Shown here in pieces: positions 41,259-49,172 of a stretch of DNA of 64,000 nt. Position 1 is the first letter of the stretch. Every line of letters begins with the position of its first letter. The stretch lies in NCBI GenBank assembly GCA_965203375.1, contig OZ241886.1, positions 2,356,001-2,420,000 on the forward strand, in the 5' to 3' direction. This DNA comes from CATQHS01 sp965203375 (GTDB taxonomy: Bacteria; Actinomycetota; Acidimicrobiia; Acidimicrobiales; Aldehydirespiratoraceae). A program made the position numbers and the translations under genes. The notes under the pieces were generated by a model, which worked only from the letters and a program-made list of their open reading frames with translations, made no database searches and was not told the DNA's origin.

Positions 41259-41355
41259 GGGCCGGGCGACGAACCGGCTGCTTCGCCCAGCGGGCCGAGC
41301 CAGCCGAATACACCTGGCGCCGGACCGGGCGCGGGGGGCCGTCGTGAGGGCTGCT
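41250..41355 (+). repeat. 89-bp boundary duplication with a 30-residue frame between Ldh-like and MDR genes
   Basis: GTC(A/G)TGAGGGC occurs at 41252 and 41341. The Ldh stop overlaps ATG 41255 as ATGA. The frame begins MRAGRRTGCFAQRAEP and ends in a TGA that overlaps the MDR start GTG 41344 as GTGA. Confidence 0.78.
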
Positions 41356-42387
41356 GTTTACGACGCGCCGGGCGAGCCGCTGCGCATCGCCGAGGTCCCC
41401 GACCCCGCGCCCGGCCCCGGTCAGGCCGTCATCAAGGTGGCGGCCTGCGGGGTGTGCGGGTCGGACCTGCACGCCACCACCCCCGCCGGCGACCTGGCCC
41501 GCCGGGGCGGGGTGCTGGGCCACGAGGTGACCGGCGAGATCGCCGAGATCGGCCCCGAGCCGGTCGGCGGCTGGTCGCCGGGGGACCGGGTGTACGTCAT
41601 GCCCGTCGGGGGCTGCGGGCGCTGCCCCCAGTGCGAGCTGGACCGCCCCGAGCTGTGCCCCGGCCAGCGCTCCTTCGGGGCCTTGGGCCCCGACGAGCCC
41701 GACGGCGCCTACGCCGAGTACCTGGCCGTCTCGACCGCCGACCTGCTGGCCGTCCCCGCCGGCCTCGGGATGGACGCCGCCGCCCTGTGCGAGCCGCTGG
41801 CCACCGGGCTGATGTGCGTCCGCCAAGCCGAGCTGGAGATCGGCGACCGGGTGCTGATCCTGGGCGCGGGGCCGATCGGCCTGGCCGCCGCGGTGTGGGC
41901 CCGGTTCTTCGGGGCCCGCCGGGTGGTGGTGTCGGAGCGGGTCGAGCACCGCCTGGGGTTGGCCGAGCGGCTGGGCGCCACCGACGTCATCAACGCCGGC
42001 CTTCATGCCGACGTGCCCGGCCGCTTCGCCGAGCTCACCGGGGCCGAGCCCGACGCAGTGATCGAGGCGGTGGGCCGGCCGGGGATGCTCAACGCGGCGA
42101 TGGCCGCGGTCCGGCCCCAGGGCCGGGTGGTGACCGGCGGAGTGTGCATGGAGCCGGACTCCTTCGACCACCTGCTGGCCTACGCCAAAGAGCCGACCGT
42201 GCGGGCCGCCCGGGTGTACACCAAGGCCGAGAACGAGTTCATCCTGGAGATGATGGCCGCGGGCCGCATCGACCCGGCCCCGATGATCAGCCACCGGGTG
42301 GGCCTCGACGACCTGCCCGCCGCCTTCGAGGCGCTGCGCTCCCCCACCGACCAGTGCAAGGTGATGGTGACGCCCCACCTGCGTTGA
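41344..42387 (+). CDS. Zinc-dependent medium-chain dehydrogenase (sorbitol/threonine DH-like)
   Basis: 347-residue MDR oxidoreductase. Catalytic zinc site: CGVCGSDLH (Cys38 region) and GHE. The structural zinc loop has four cysteines in CGRCPQCELDRPELC. The Rossmann motif is VLILGAGPIGLAAAVWARFFGA with VVVSER after it. It probably oxidises a polyol or secondary alcohol with NAD(P). Next to the Ldh-like gene and apparently translated with it; together they may process an alpha-hydroxy acid, which is inference. Confidence 0.9.
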   Translation: MRAAVYDAPGEPLRIAEVPDPAPGPGQAVIKVAACGVCGSDLHATTPAGDLARRGGVLGHEVTGEIAEIGPEPVGGWSPGDRVYVMPVGGCGRCPQCELDRPELCPGQRSFGALGPDEPDGAYAEYLAVSTADLLAVPAGLGMDAAALCEPLATGLMCVRQAELEIGDRVLILGAGPIGLAAAVWARFFGARRVVVSERVEHRLGLAERLGATDVINAGLHADVPGRFAELTGAEPDAVIEAVGRPGMLNAAMAAVRPQGRVVTGGVCMEPDSFDHLLAYAKEPTVRAARVYTKAENEFILEMMAAGRIDPAPMISHRVGLDDLPAAFEALRSPTDQCKVMVTPHLR

Positions 42388-42470
42388 TCCGCGTTATGCG
42401 CCGACCCCACCGGCGTTGAGGCGAGTTCACCGCCGAACTCCACCTGCGTTGAGTACGGTCGGGGCTATGT
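42372..42470 (+). repeat. 32-33-bp boundary repeat between MDR and esterase genes
   Basis: GCGTTGA starts at 42381, 42413 and 42446. The MDR stop is embedded in TTGA; a TTG there encodes MIRVMRRPHRR, whose stop is again in TTGA at 42416. From that TTG the frame is open into the esterase gene, so the unit adds either a mini-ORF or an N-terminal extension. Confidence 0.75.
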
Positions 42471-43381
42471 CCGCAATCGAACCCCCCGCCCATCTGAGCC
42501 CTCAGGCGAGCCAGTTCCTGCTGTCGCCCGACGAACCGCCGCCGGACTTGGACGTGAACGATCCCGAGCTGATGGCCGCGGTAAGGGAGATGCTCGAGGC
42601 TCAATGGGCCGAACTGGAGGCCAGGATGGCCGGGCCTTGGGCCAGCCGGGCCGAGACCATCGCCGGGGTGCCCGCCGTCCGCTACGCGGCCGACTCCGAG
42701 GCCCTGGATAAGGCGCCGGTCATCGTCCACCTCCACGGCGGTGCCTACATCGTGGGCTCGCCGACGGCCAGCGCCACCATGGCCGTGCCGGTGGCCCAGC
42801 GCACCGGCCTGCCGGTGGTGTCGGTGGGCTACCGCCTGGCCCCCGAGCACCCCTGCCCCGCCGCCGTCGATGACGCCGCCGCAGTGTGCCGGGCCCTGGC
42901 CGCCGAGGGCGGCGTGGCCGCCATGTACGGCGAGTCGGCCGGGGGCGGCCTGACCCTGGCCACCGCCGTCGCCCTCCGCGACGCCGGGGCGGCGGTGCCC
43001 GCCCGGCTGGGGCTGGTGGCCCCCTGGGCCGATCTCACCTGCTCGGGCGACACCTACCGCACCCTGGCCGCCGTCGACCCCATTCTCGGCGCCTTGGAGC
43101 CCGCCTCATGGGCCGCGGCCTACGCGGGCGCCGACACCTCCGACCCCCGGGCCTCGCCGCTGTCGGCCGACCTGTCCGGCCTGCCCCCGTGCCTGATCCA
43201 GGTCAGCACCCGCGACATCCTGCTGTCGGACGCCTGCCGGCTCGACGCCGCCCTGCGCCAAGCCGGGACGACCAGCACCCTGCAGGTGTGGGACGGCCTG
43301 TGGCACGTCTGGCATTCCGTGCCCGACGTGCCCGAGGCCCAGGCAGCCATGGACGACCTAGCCGACTTCCTCGTCAACTAA
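42467..43381 (+). CDS. Alpha/beta hydrolase, HSL-type esterase
   Basis: 304-residue carboxylesterase. HLHGGAYIVGSP is the HGG oxyanion motif of the hormone-sensitive-lipase family, the nucleophile Ser is in YGESAGGG, and the Asp and His of the triad lie near VSTRDILLSDA and DGLWHVWHSVPD. No signal peptide. The ATG at 42467 (MSAIEPPAHL) fits; in-frame TTG codons at 42416 and 42449 are produced by the boundary repeat. Confidence 0.9.
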   Translation: MSAIEPPAHLSPQASQFLLSPDEPPPDLDVNDPELMAAVREMLEAQWAELEARMAGPWASRAETIAGVPAVRYAADSEALDKAPVIVHLHGGAYIVGSPTASATMAVPVAQRTGLPVVSVGYRLAPEHPCPAAVDDAAAVCRALAAEGGVAAMYGESAGGGLTLATAVALRDAGAAVPARLGLVAPWADLTCSGDTYRTLAAVDPILGALEPASWAAAYAGADTSDPRASPLSADLSGLPPCLIQVSTRDILLSDACRLDAALRQAGTTSTLQVWDGLWHVWHSVPDVPEAQAAMDDLADFLVN

Positions 43382-43424
43382 GTCCCATTGCCCGGCAGGG
43401 CGCCGGGTAGTAGACAAAGGATCC

Positions 43425-45785
43425 ATGCCACGGATGTCGAAGCTCAGATGGATGAGATTCCATCTGAGGTCGGCGCTGTGGTCGCTGGCTCTCGCGTTGG
43501 GGGCGACAGTCCCGTTGCATGCTGCCGGCTCGGTCTGGGCTCAGACCGGCTCGCCGTGTGACTACGCGACGGTCGTGCCGGCCGGTCAGGATGGGCTGCG
43601 AGCCGACTGCCAGGCCCTGTGGGGCTTCTACACTCGACTCGACGACCCCGGCCTGCTGGACGGCCCGGTCGCTGGCCGGTGGGGCCCGGACACCCCCCTT
43701 GCGTCCTGGCGAGGCGTGAAGATCGACCCCACATCAAGACGCGTAACCCAGTTGAGCCTTGCTCACCACGAGCTGACCGGACCCATACCGGCCGAACTGA
43801 GCCAACTCACCGACCTAACACATTTGAACCTCCATCAAAACGAGTTGACCGGACCCATACCCACCGAACTGAGCCAACTCACCAACCTCACCCACTTGAA
43901 CCTTTTTGACAACAAGTTGACCGGAACCATACCCGCCGAGCTAGGCCAACTGACCAATCTCACCGATCTGATGCTTGCCAACAACGAGTTGACCGGACCC
44001 ATACCCACCGAACTGAGCCAACTCACCAACCTCACCCACTTGAACCTTATCAAAAATATGTTGACCGGAACCATACCAGCCGAACTAGGCCAACTGACTA
44101 ACCTCACCCATCTGAGTCTTGGTTACAATAAGTTGACCGGAACCATACCTACAGAGCTAGGCCAGCTAACCAACCTCACCCACTTGAACCTTCGCTACAA
44201 CATGTTGACCGGTCCCATACCCGTCGAACTAAGCCAGCTAACCAACTCCGACGATTTAAGCCTTCGGGCAGATCCTTTGGGTCTCATAGTCGACATTGAA
44301 AAGTATCGTAAGTTAGCTTTAGTGGACAAAGTCTGGGATGTGTGGTTTTGCGACCATCCCGCCGGGGATGTCACTCTTATTCCAAATGAAATTCTGAGAT
44401 TTCTGCATCAAGAGATCACTACATACTTTAGTTGGCTGTCACACGGTCGTTACCAACCCCGATTCCAATACATCAACACGGTCAAAGGAAGCGAAGAGGA
44501 CAGAAATTGGGAAAGATGCCGCGAAGAAATCCGCGAAATCAGAGCTAAAACATCCCATACCGAAACATCGTACATGATTATTACAGATCAGGATAATGCG
44601 AGTGGTGCTCCGGCTCTTGGGGGAGTTTATGCCGGTGTTGGAACGACCTACTTTACATTTGCAGGATGGCACAGTAGTGTTGTTGTTCACGAGATGGGTC
44701 ACGGTTTGGGTTTCCCTCATTCCTACGGAGGTAATTTACCCAATTTAAGCAACGAGTGGGGCTGGGCTATCGCCGATGTGGAACAATATGACAATCCAAT
44801 GGACGTGATGAGTTCGGGAGCACTCATTGGCACCGTCGCGGTCAATCGATACGCTGCCGGATGGATTGATCCAGTCAACGTCGCCATACACCCGGAAGGT
44901 AAGACCCACACTTACGAACTGAGACCTCCGGGATCAGGCGGCACTCAGATGCTGGTCCTACCCGACTCGCTGCCCGGGACCATATACACGCTGGGAGCAC
45001 GGGTGGCCAAGGGCTACGACTCCACCATCCCAATAGAAGGAATCGAGACATATCGAGTGCGGTCGTTCGCCACAAGAATCCAGCCGTTTCCGCCCGCTAC
45101 AGATCGGCACCAGTTGACTCAACACGTTCATGGGGTTGGGGAGGTGTTCAAGGTAGGCACCGCAACCGTCGAGGTGTTGGAGCGCATAGGCGACAACTTC
45201 AGAGTCCGAGTGATGGACACGGCGGAGCCTCGCTTTGTCGGGCGGTTCTCCGACGATGGCGACAGCGCGCATGAGGCCAATATCGAGGCCATTGCCGCTC
45301 GGGGCATCACAACGGGCTGCAGCCCGACCTACCCAGACCGGTTTTGCCCGGATCGAGTGGTCACCAGAGCCCAGATAATGGCCTTCCTGGCCCGGGCCCT
45401 GGGCGAGGAGGGCTACACCGCCGTCACCACGAGCCGCTTCGCCGATGTGCCCGGGCGCGCCTGGTACCTGCCCTACCTGGAGCGGCTGGCCGACCTCGGA
45501 GTGGTCACCCCCAACGGCGGAGCCTTCCGCCCCTTAGGCCCTCTCACCCGTCGCGACATGGCCGTGTTCCTCACCAGAGCCTTCTCCCACATCTCGCCCG
45601 TCACCGAACCGGCCGGAGTGTTCGCCGACGTCCCCGCGGACGCTCCCCACGCAGCCGAAGTGGAAGCCATCTTCGCGGCCGGGGTCACCCGGGGCTGCTC
45701 GGCCGAACCGGCGCGCTACTGCCCCGACGAGACCGTTACCCGGGCCCAGATGGCCTCATTCCTGACCCGAGCCCTCCAAGGCTAG
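43425..45785 (+). CDS. Secreted LRR-metzincin-SLH protein
   Basis: 786-residue exported protein with an unusual domain order. A signal peptide (LRSALWSLALALGATVPLHA, about 14-40) is followed by about seven 24-residue leucine-rich repeats of the plant-like LTGPIPxELxxLTNLTHLNL class (about 107-284). Next is a metalloprotease domain with the full metzincin zinc site HEMGHGLGFPH (His422, Glu423, His426, His432) and a Met-turn at NPMDVMS (Met462). Then come two to three S-layer-homology-type units with paired cysteines (GCSPTYPDRFCPDRVVTRAQ). It should be a cell-surface protease whose LRR selects targets. The LRR and protease DNA is AT-rich, while the 5' end and SLH part match the genome. It converges on a ureohydrolase gene, sharing stop bases. 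Confidence 0.9.
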   Translation: MPRMSKLRWMRFHLRSALWSLALALGATVPLHAAGSVWAQTGSPCDYATVVPAGQDGLRADCQALWGFYTRLDDPGLLDGPVAGRWGPDTPLASWRGVKIDPTSRRVTQLSLAHHELTGPIPAELSQLTDLTHLNLHQNELTGPIPTELSQLTNLTHLNLFDNKLTGTIPAELGQLTNLTDLMLANNELTGPIPTELSQLTNLTHLNLIKNMLTGTIPAELGQLTNLTHLSLGYNKLTGTIPTELGQLTNLTHLNLRYNMLTGPIPVELSQLTNSDDLSLRADPLGLIVDIEKYRKLALVDKVWDVWFCDHPAGDVTLIPNEILRFLHQEITTYFSWLSHGRYQPRFQYINTVKGSEEDRNWERCREEIREIRAKTSHTETSYMIITDQDNASGAPALGGVYAGVGTTYFTFAGWHSSVVVHEMGHGLGFPHSYGGNLPNLSNEWGWAIADVEQYDNPMDVMSSGALIGTVAVNRYAAGWIDPVNVAIHPEGKTHTYELRPPGSGGTQMLVLPDSLPGTIYTLGARVAKGYDSTIPIEGIETYRVRSFATRIQPFPPATDRHQLTQHVHGVGEVFKVGTATVEVLERIGDNFRVRVMDTAEPRFVGRFSDDGDSAHEANIEAIAARGITTGCSPTYPDRFCPDRVVTRAQIMAFLARALGEEGYTAVTTSRFADVPGRAWYLPYLERLADLGVVTPNGGAFRPLGPLTRRDMAVFLTRAFSHISPVTEPAGVFADVPADAPHAAEVEAIFAAGVTRGCSAEPARYCPDETVTRAQMASFLTRALQG
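43745..44270 (+). repeat. 72-bp coding tandem repeat (LRR array)
   Basis: About seven copies of a 72-bp unit encode 24-residue LRRs. Variable positions fall mainly in the LxLxxNxL segment (HLNLHQNEL, HLNLFDNKL, DLMLANNEL, HLNLIKNML, HLSLGYNKL, HLNLRYNML), while ELTGPIP(A/T)EL(S/G)QLTN is nearly constant. The eighth unit (SDDLSLRADPLG) is degenerate and ends the array. Confidence 0.93.
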
Positions 45786-46732
45786 GCGCGGTATTCGACG
45801 CCGGGGAGGACGCAGATCATCTCGTAGAGCAGGTTGGCCGCGGTGAGCGAGGTGGCGCCGGTGGTGTCGTAGATGGGGGCCACCTCCACCAGGTCGCAGC
45901 CCACCAGCTCCAGGCCCCGGCAGCCCCGGATGATCTCCAGGGCCTGGGCGGTGGTCAGCCCGCCCACCTCGGGGGTCCCGGTGCCGGGGGCGTAGGCCGG
46001 GTCCAGGCCGTCGATGTCGAAGCTCAGGTAGACCGGCCCGGACCCCAACTGGTCACGGACCTCGGACATGAGCGGGGCCAGGCTCCGGTGCCAGCACTCC
46101 TCGGCCTGCACCACCCGAAACCCCTGCCGGCGGGACCAGTCGAAGTCGTCGGCCGCATATCCGGTGCCCCGCACCCCGATCTGCACCACCCGGGGGCCGT
46201 CCAGCAGCCCCTCCTCCACCGCCCGGCGGAACGGGGTGCCGTGGGCGATCTTCTCGCCGAACATGGCGTCGTTGATGTCGGTGTGGGCGTCGACGTGGAC
46301 CAGCCCGACCGGGCCGTGCTCGGCGGCCGCGGCCCGCAGAATGGGCAGGACGACAGTGTGGTCGCCGCCCATGGTGACGGTGACGAGCCCGTCGGCCAGC
46401 AGCTCGCGGTAGCGGGCCTCGATCCGGGCCACCGCATCGGCGAGGTTGTAGGGGTTGACAGCCACGTCGCCGATGTCGTCGATGCGCAGGCTGTCGAAGG
46501 GGGCGGCCCGGGTGGCCATGTTGTAGGGCCGCAGCAGCACCGACTCGTCCCGGATGCCCCGGGGCCCGAACCGGGCGCCGGGCCGGTTGGAGGTGCCGAT
46601 GTCGAGGGGCACCCCCACCACCGCCGCGTCCAGATCGGCCGGGTCGGAGGCGCCCGGCAGCCTCATGAAGGTGGCGATGCCGCCGAACCGGGGCATCTCG
46701 TTGCCGCCCAGCGGCTGGGGATTGTCGCTCAC
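45782..46732 (-). CDS. Agmatinase-family ureohydrolase
   Basis: 316-residue binuclear-manganese ureohydrolase releasing urea from a guanidino compound (agmatine, guanidinobutyrate, guanidinopropionate or related). Metal ligands are in TMGGDHT, HVDAHTDIND and SFDIDGLDPAYAPGTGTPE. NRPGARFGPRGIRDES is the usual N-terminal loop. Exact substrate not predictable. It ends inside the palindrome CTAG (45782-45785), whose other strand supplies the stop of the LRR protease. Confidence 0.92.
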   Translation of the reverse strand: MSDNPQPLGGNEMPRFGGIATFMRLPGASDPADLDAAVVGVPLDIGTSNRPGARFGPRGIRDESVLLRPYNMATRAAPFDSLRIDDIGDVAVNPYNLADAVARIEARYRELLADGLVTVTMGGDHTVVLPILRAAAAEHGPVGLVHVDAHTDINDAMFGEKIAHGTPFRRAVEEGLLDGPRVVQIGVRGTGYAADDFDWSRRQGFRVVQAEECWHRSLAPLMSEVRDQLGSGPVYLSFDIDGLDPAYAPGTGTPEVGGLTTAQALEIIRGCRGLELVGCDLVEVAPIYDTTGATSLTAANLLYEMICVLPGVEYRA

Positions 46733-46805
46733 CGGTCGTGGTCTCCTTCCCGCTCTGGTGTGGGCGGCCCGTCGGCGGCCCCGCCCGCCCGGTTGCCCGC
46801 CTGTC

Positions 46806-47921
46806 CTACTCTTGGGGCAGCAGGTAGATCTTGCCGCATTGGCGGGTCAGCCCGACCTCAAAGGCCTCGGCCGCCCGGCTCATGGGGAAGGTGTGGGTGA
46901 CCAGGGCGTCGATCCGGCGCTGGGTGTCGGCGTCGCCCAGCATCCGCAGCAGCCCGTCCCGGTCCCGGAACCTCACGTCGTGGCCGCCGGTCCAGGCGAC
47001 GTGGCGGTCCATGATGTCGTTGAGGAGGTTCACCGAGACCCGCCCGGACCCCTCGAAGCCCAGCGAGAACAGGGCGCCGTAGCGCCGCAGCCCGGCCAGG
47101 CACCGCTCCAGGTAGTAGGGCGAGCCCGAGCACTCGAAGGCGACATCGGCGCCCCGGCGGCCTGAGGTGAGGGCGTGGAGCCGGTCGAGCCAGTCGTCGT
47201 CGTCGGGGTCGAGCACGGCGTGGGCCCCCAGCCGCCGGCACAACTCCATCCGGTACGGGTTGCGGCCCAGGACAACCACCGTGGCGTTGCGGTACAGGGC
47301 GTTGGCCACCGCCCCCATGCCGATGAACCCCGCCCCGGCCACCAAGACCACGTCGCCGGCGCTGACCCCGGTCTCCTCCGCCGCGGTGTAGGTGCAGCCC
47401 AGGGTGCAGTTGCCCGCCGCCGCGTGACGGAACGACATCTCGTCGGGCAGCTTCACCACCATGTGCTCGGGGGCCAGCCGGTAGCGGGCCATGCCGAAAC
47501 CCCCCGAGGAGCTGCCGTTCGCCTTCTCGATGCCCAGCAGGCCCGCGGCCACGTCCTGGGGGGCCATCCCGTCGTCGTGGCTCTCATAGGGGATGCCCAG
47601 GCAGTGGGTGGGCGACAGGCCCTCGGTGCATACGAAGCACTCCCGGCAACTGTTGCCCTGGAACACGATGACCCGGTCGCCTCGGGCGAGCCGCGACCCC
47701 GGACCGGCCCCGACGACCGTGCCCACGCCCTCGTGGCCCAGGTGCTCGGGGCCGTCGTGCCACTCGAATTGGTGGTCCCGGTAGATGCGGGCCTCGTTGC
47801 AGACCGGCGCCACCGCCACCTCCACGATCACGAAGCCGGGTCCGGCTATCGGGTAGGGCTTGGAGGCCAGGGCGGCGGTTCGGGGCTCGGGGATGGTCAG
47901 CACGGTGTTGGCGACCGGCAC
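46806..47921 (-). CDS. Medium-chain dehydrogenase/reductase
   Basis: 371-residue MDR-family protein. GHEGVGTVVGAGPGSRLARGDRV and the Rossmann region VVLVAGAGFIGMGAVANALYRNATVVVLGRNPYR are clear, and SCRECFVCTEGLSPTHC supplies cysteines of the lobe. The catalytic-zinc Cys appears at VAPVCNEARIY, an altered context. Downstream of (3' to) it on the same strand is the ureohydrolase, so the two could process an amino- or guanidino-alcohol; this is inference from position. NAD(P)-dependent oxidation is expected. Confidence 0.85.
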   Translation of the reverse strand: MPVANTVLTIPEPRTAALASKPYPIAGPGFVIVEVAVAPVCNEARIYRDHQFEWHDGPEHLGHEGVGTVVGAGPGSRLARGDRVIVFQGNSCRECFVCTEGLSPTHCLGIPYESHDDGMAPQDVAAGLLGIEKANGSSSGGFGMARYRLAPEHMVVKLPDEMSFRHAAAGNCTLGCTYTAAEETGVSAGDVVLVAGAGFIGMGAVANALYRNATVVVLGRNPYRMELCRRLGAHAVLDPDDDDWLDRLHALTSGRRGADVAFECSGSPYYLERCLAGLRRYGALFSLGFEGSGRVSVNLLNDIMDRHVAWTGGHDVRFRDRDGLLRMLGDADTQRRIDALVTHTFPMSRAAEAFEVGLTRQCGKIYLLPQE

Positions 47922-47924
47922 AAC

Positions 47925-48105
47925 CCGCCAGCGTAACCTCGGGCCGTTACCGGCTTCGGACTCGACCGGCCGCAGCGCCCGCCCGCTCCGCCGCCGCCCG
48001 CCTAGCCTCGGGCCGCGACCGGGCCTCGGACTCGATCTCGGACGACAGTCCGCCCCGCCTGTGGCCGCCTAGCCTCGGGCCCGTGACCGGCTTTCGCTTC
48101 GACCA
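47925..48105. repeat. 67-69-bp repeat of a gene start in a divergent intergenic region
   Basis: CCTCGGGCC-N-GNGACCGG(C/G) units begin at 47937, 48006 and 48073; the third contains the start of the rightward VOC gene. In the extra copies the start codon GTG has become GTT and GCG, so they cannot initiate. The genes diverge here, so the repeat lies in promoter DNA. A CTTCGGACTCGA(C/T)C block recurs in each unit. Confidence 0.8.
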
Positions 48106-49165
48106 CATCGGGCTGCTCACCTCCGACGTCGACTACGCCGCCGCCTGCTACCGGGCCCTGGGCTGCGAGGTTATGGAGCGCTCCCGGCGGCGGGGCGCCT
48201 TCGACGCGGCCTACCTCGGCGCCGGGACCGACGTGCTGGTGGAGCTGCAGGGCCGGCCCCTGCCCGCCGAGTCCGAGGAGTATCTGGCCCGCCAGGGGTG
48301 GAGCATCGAGCGGGTGGCGCTGGCCTGCGACGACGTCGCCGCCGCCCACGCCCGGCTGCTGGAGGCCGGGGTGGAGGAGGCCTGGGCCCCGCAGCCGTTC
48401 GAGATCGACGGGACCACCCTGGCCGTGGCCGCCGGGGTGTGGTCGCCCGAGGGGCTGATGATCGACCTGGTTCAGCTCGTGGACGCGGCCGTGCCCCGGC
48501 CGGCCAGGGGCGGCCGCGGCGACCTGGCTTTGCACCACGTCTGCCTGCTGACCCGGGACCTGGCCGGGGCCGAGGAGTTCTGGACGAAGCACTTCGGCCT
48601 GGTGAAGACCTACGATTTCACCGCCCCGCTGGACGATTCGGGCTCCGAGCCGGAGAGACTCGGCGATCACCGATCAGGGGCATCCAGCGGACGGACGGGC
48701 TCGGGCCGCCGCAGGGGGTTCGTGATGCTGAGCGACCCGCACTTCGACAGCGCCGGCCATGAGTTCTGCCTTGAGATCATCGGCGGCGAGCACGACAGCA
48801 TCGACGGGCCGGTGATGGAGCGCCGCGGCCCCTGCTACGACCACGTGTGCTTCACCGCCGACGACGTGGCCGGCGTGTGGCAGCGGGCCGTGGACCTGGG
48901 CGTCGAGCCGCTGAGCGAGCCGGCCCACTACCCCGAGTACGGCGCCACCATCGCCTGGCTCTACGACGCCGACGGCACCCACATCGAGCTGATGAGCACC
49001 CTCGACCCGGAGTTGATGACCTCCGCCCACCGGCTCGGCCGCTGCGAGAACCACTGGACAGACGACTGGCAGCGCTCGCCGAAGGTGCTGGAGCGCCGCG
49101 GCGACCGGCCCGTGCAACTCGTGCGGACCACCGGGCCGCCGGCCTCCTCTCCTCTCGGGCCGTGA
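48083..49165 (+). CDS. Two-domain VOC protein
   Basis: 360-residue protein with two VOC domains. The first has FRFDHIGLLTSDVDYAAACYRALG, IERVALACDDVAAAHARLLEAGV and GVWSPEGLMIDLVQ; the second has LALHHVCLLTRDLAGAEEFWTKHFG, YDHVCFTADDVAGVWQRAVDLGV and LYDADGTHIELMST, with His, His and Glu ligands. Resembles extradiol dioxygenase or hydroxyphenylpyruvate dioxygenase-like architecture. Followed 8 bp later by a dimethylformamidase-like gene, suggesting a joint catabolic step. Confidence 0.83.
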   Translation: MTGFRFDHIGLLTSDVDYAAACYRALGCEVMERSRRRGAFDAAYLGAGTDVLVELQGRPLPAESEEYLARQGWSIERVALACDDVAAAHARLLEAGVEEAWAPQPFEIDGTTLAVAAGVWSPEGLMIDLVQLVDAAVPRPARGGRGDLALHHVCLLTRDLAGAEEFWTKHFGLVKTYDFTAPLDDSGSEPERLGDHRSGASSGRTGSGRRRGFVMLSDPHFDSAGHEFCLEIIGGEHDSIDGPVMERRGPCYDHVCFTADDVAGVWQRAVDLGVEPLSEPAHYPEYGATIAWLYDADGTHIELMSTLDPELMTSAHRLGRCENHWTDDWQRSPKVLERRGDRPVQLVRTTGPPASSPLGP

Positions 49166-49172
49166 TCCGGCG

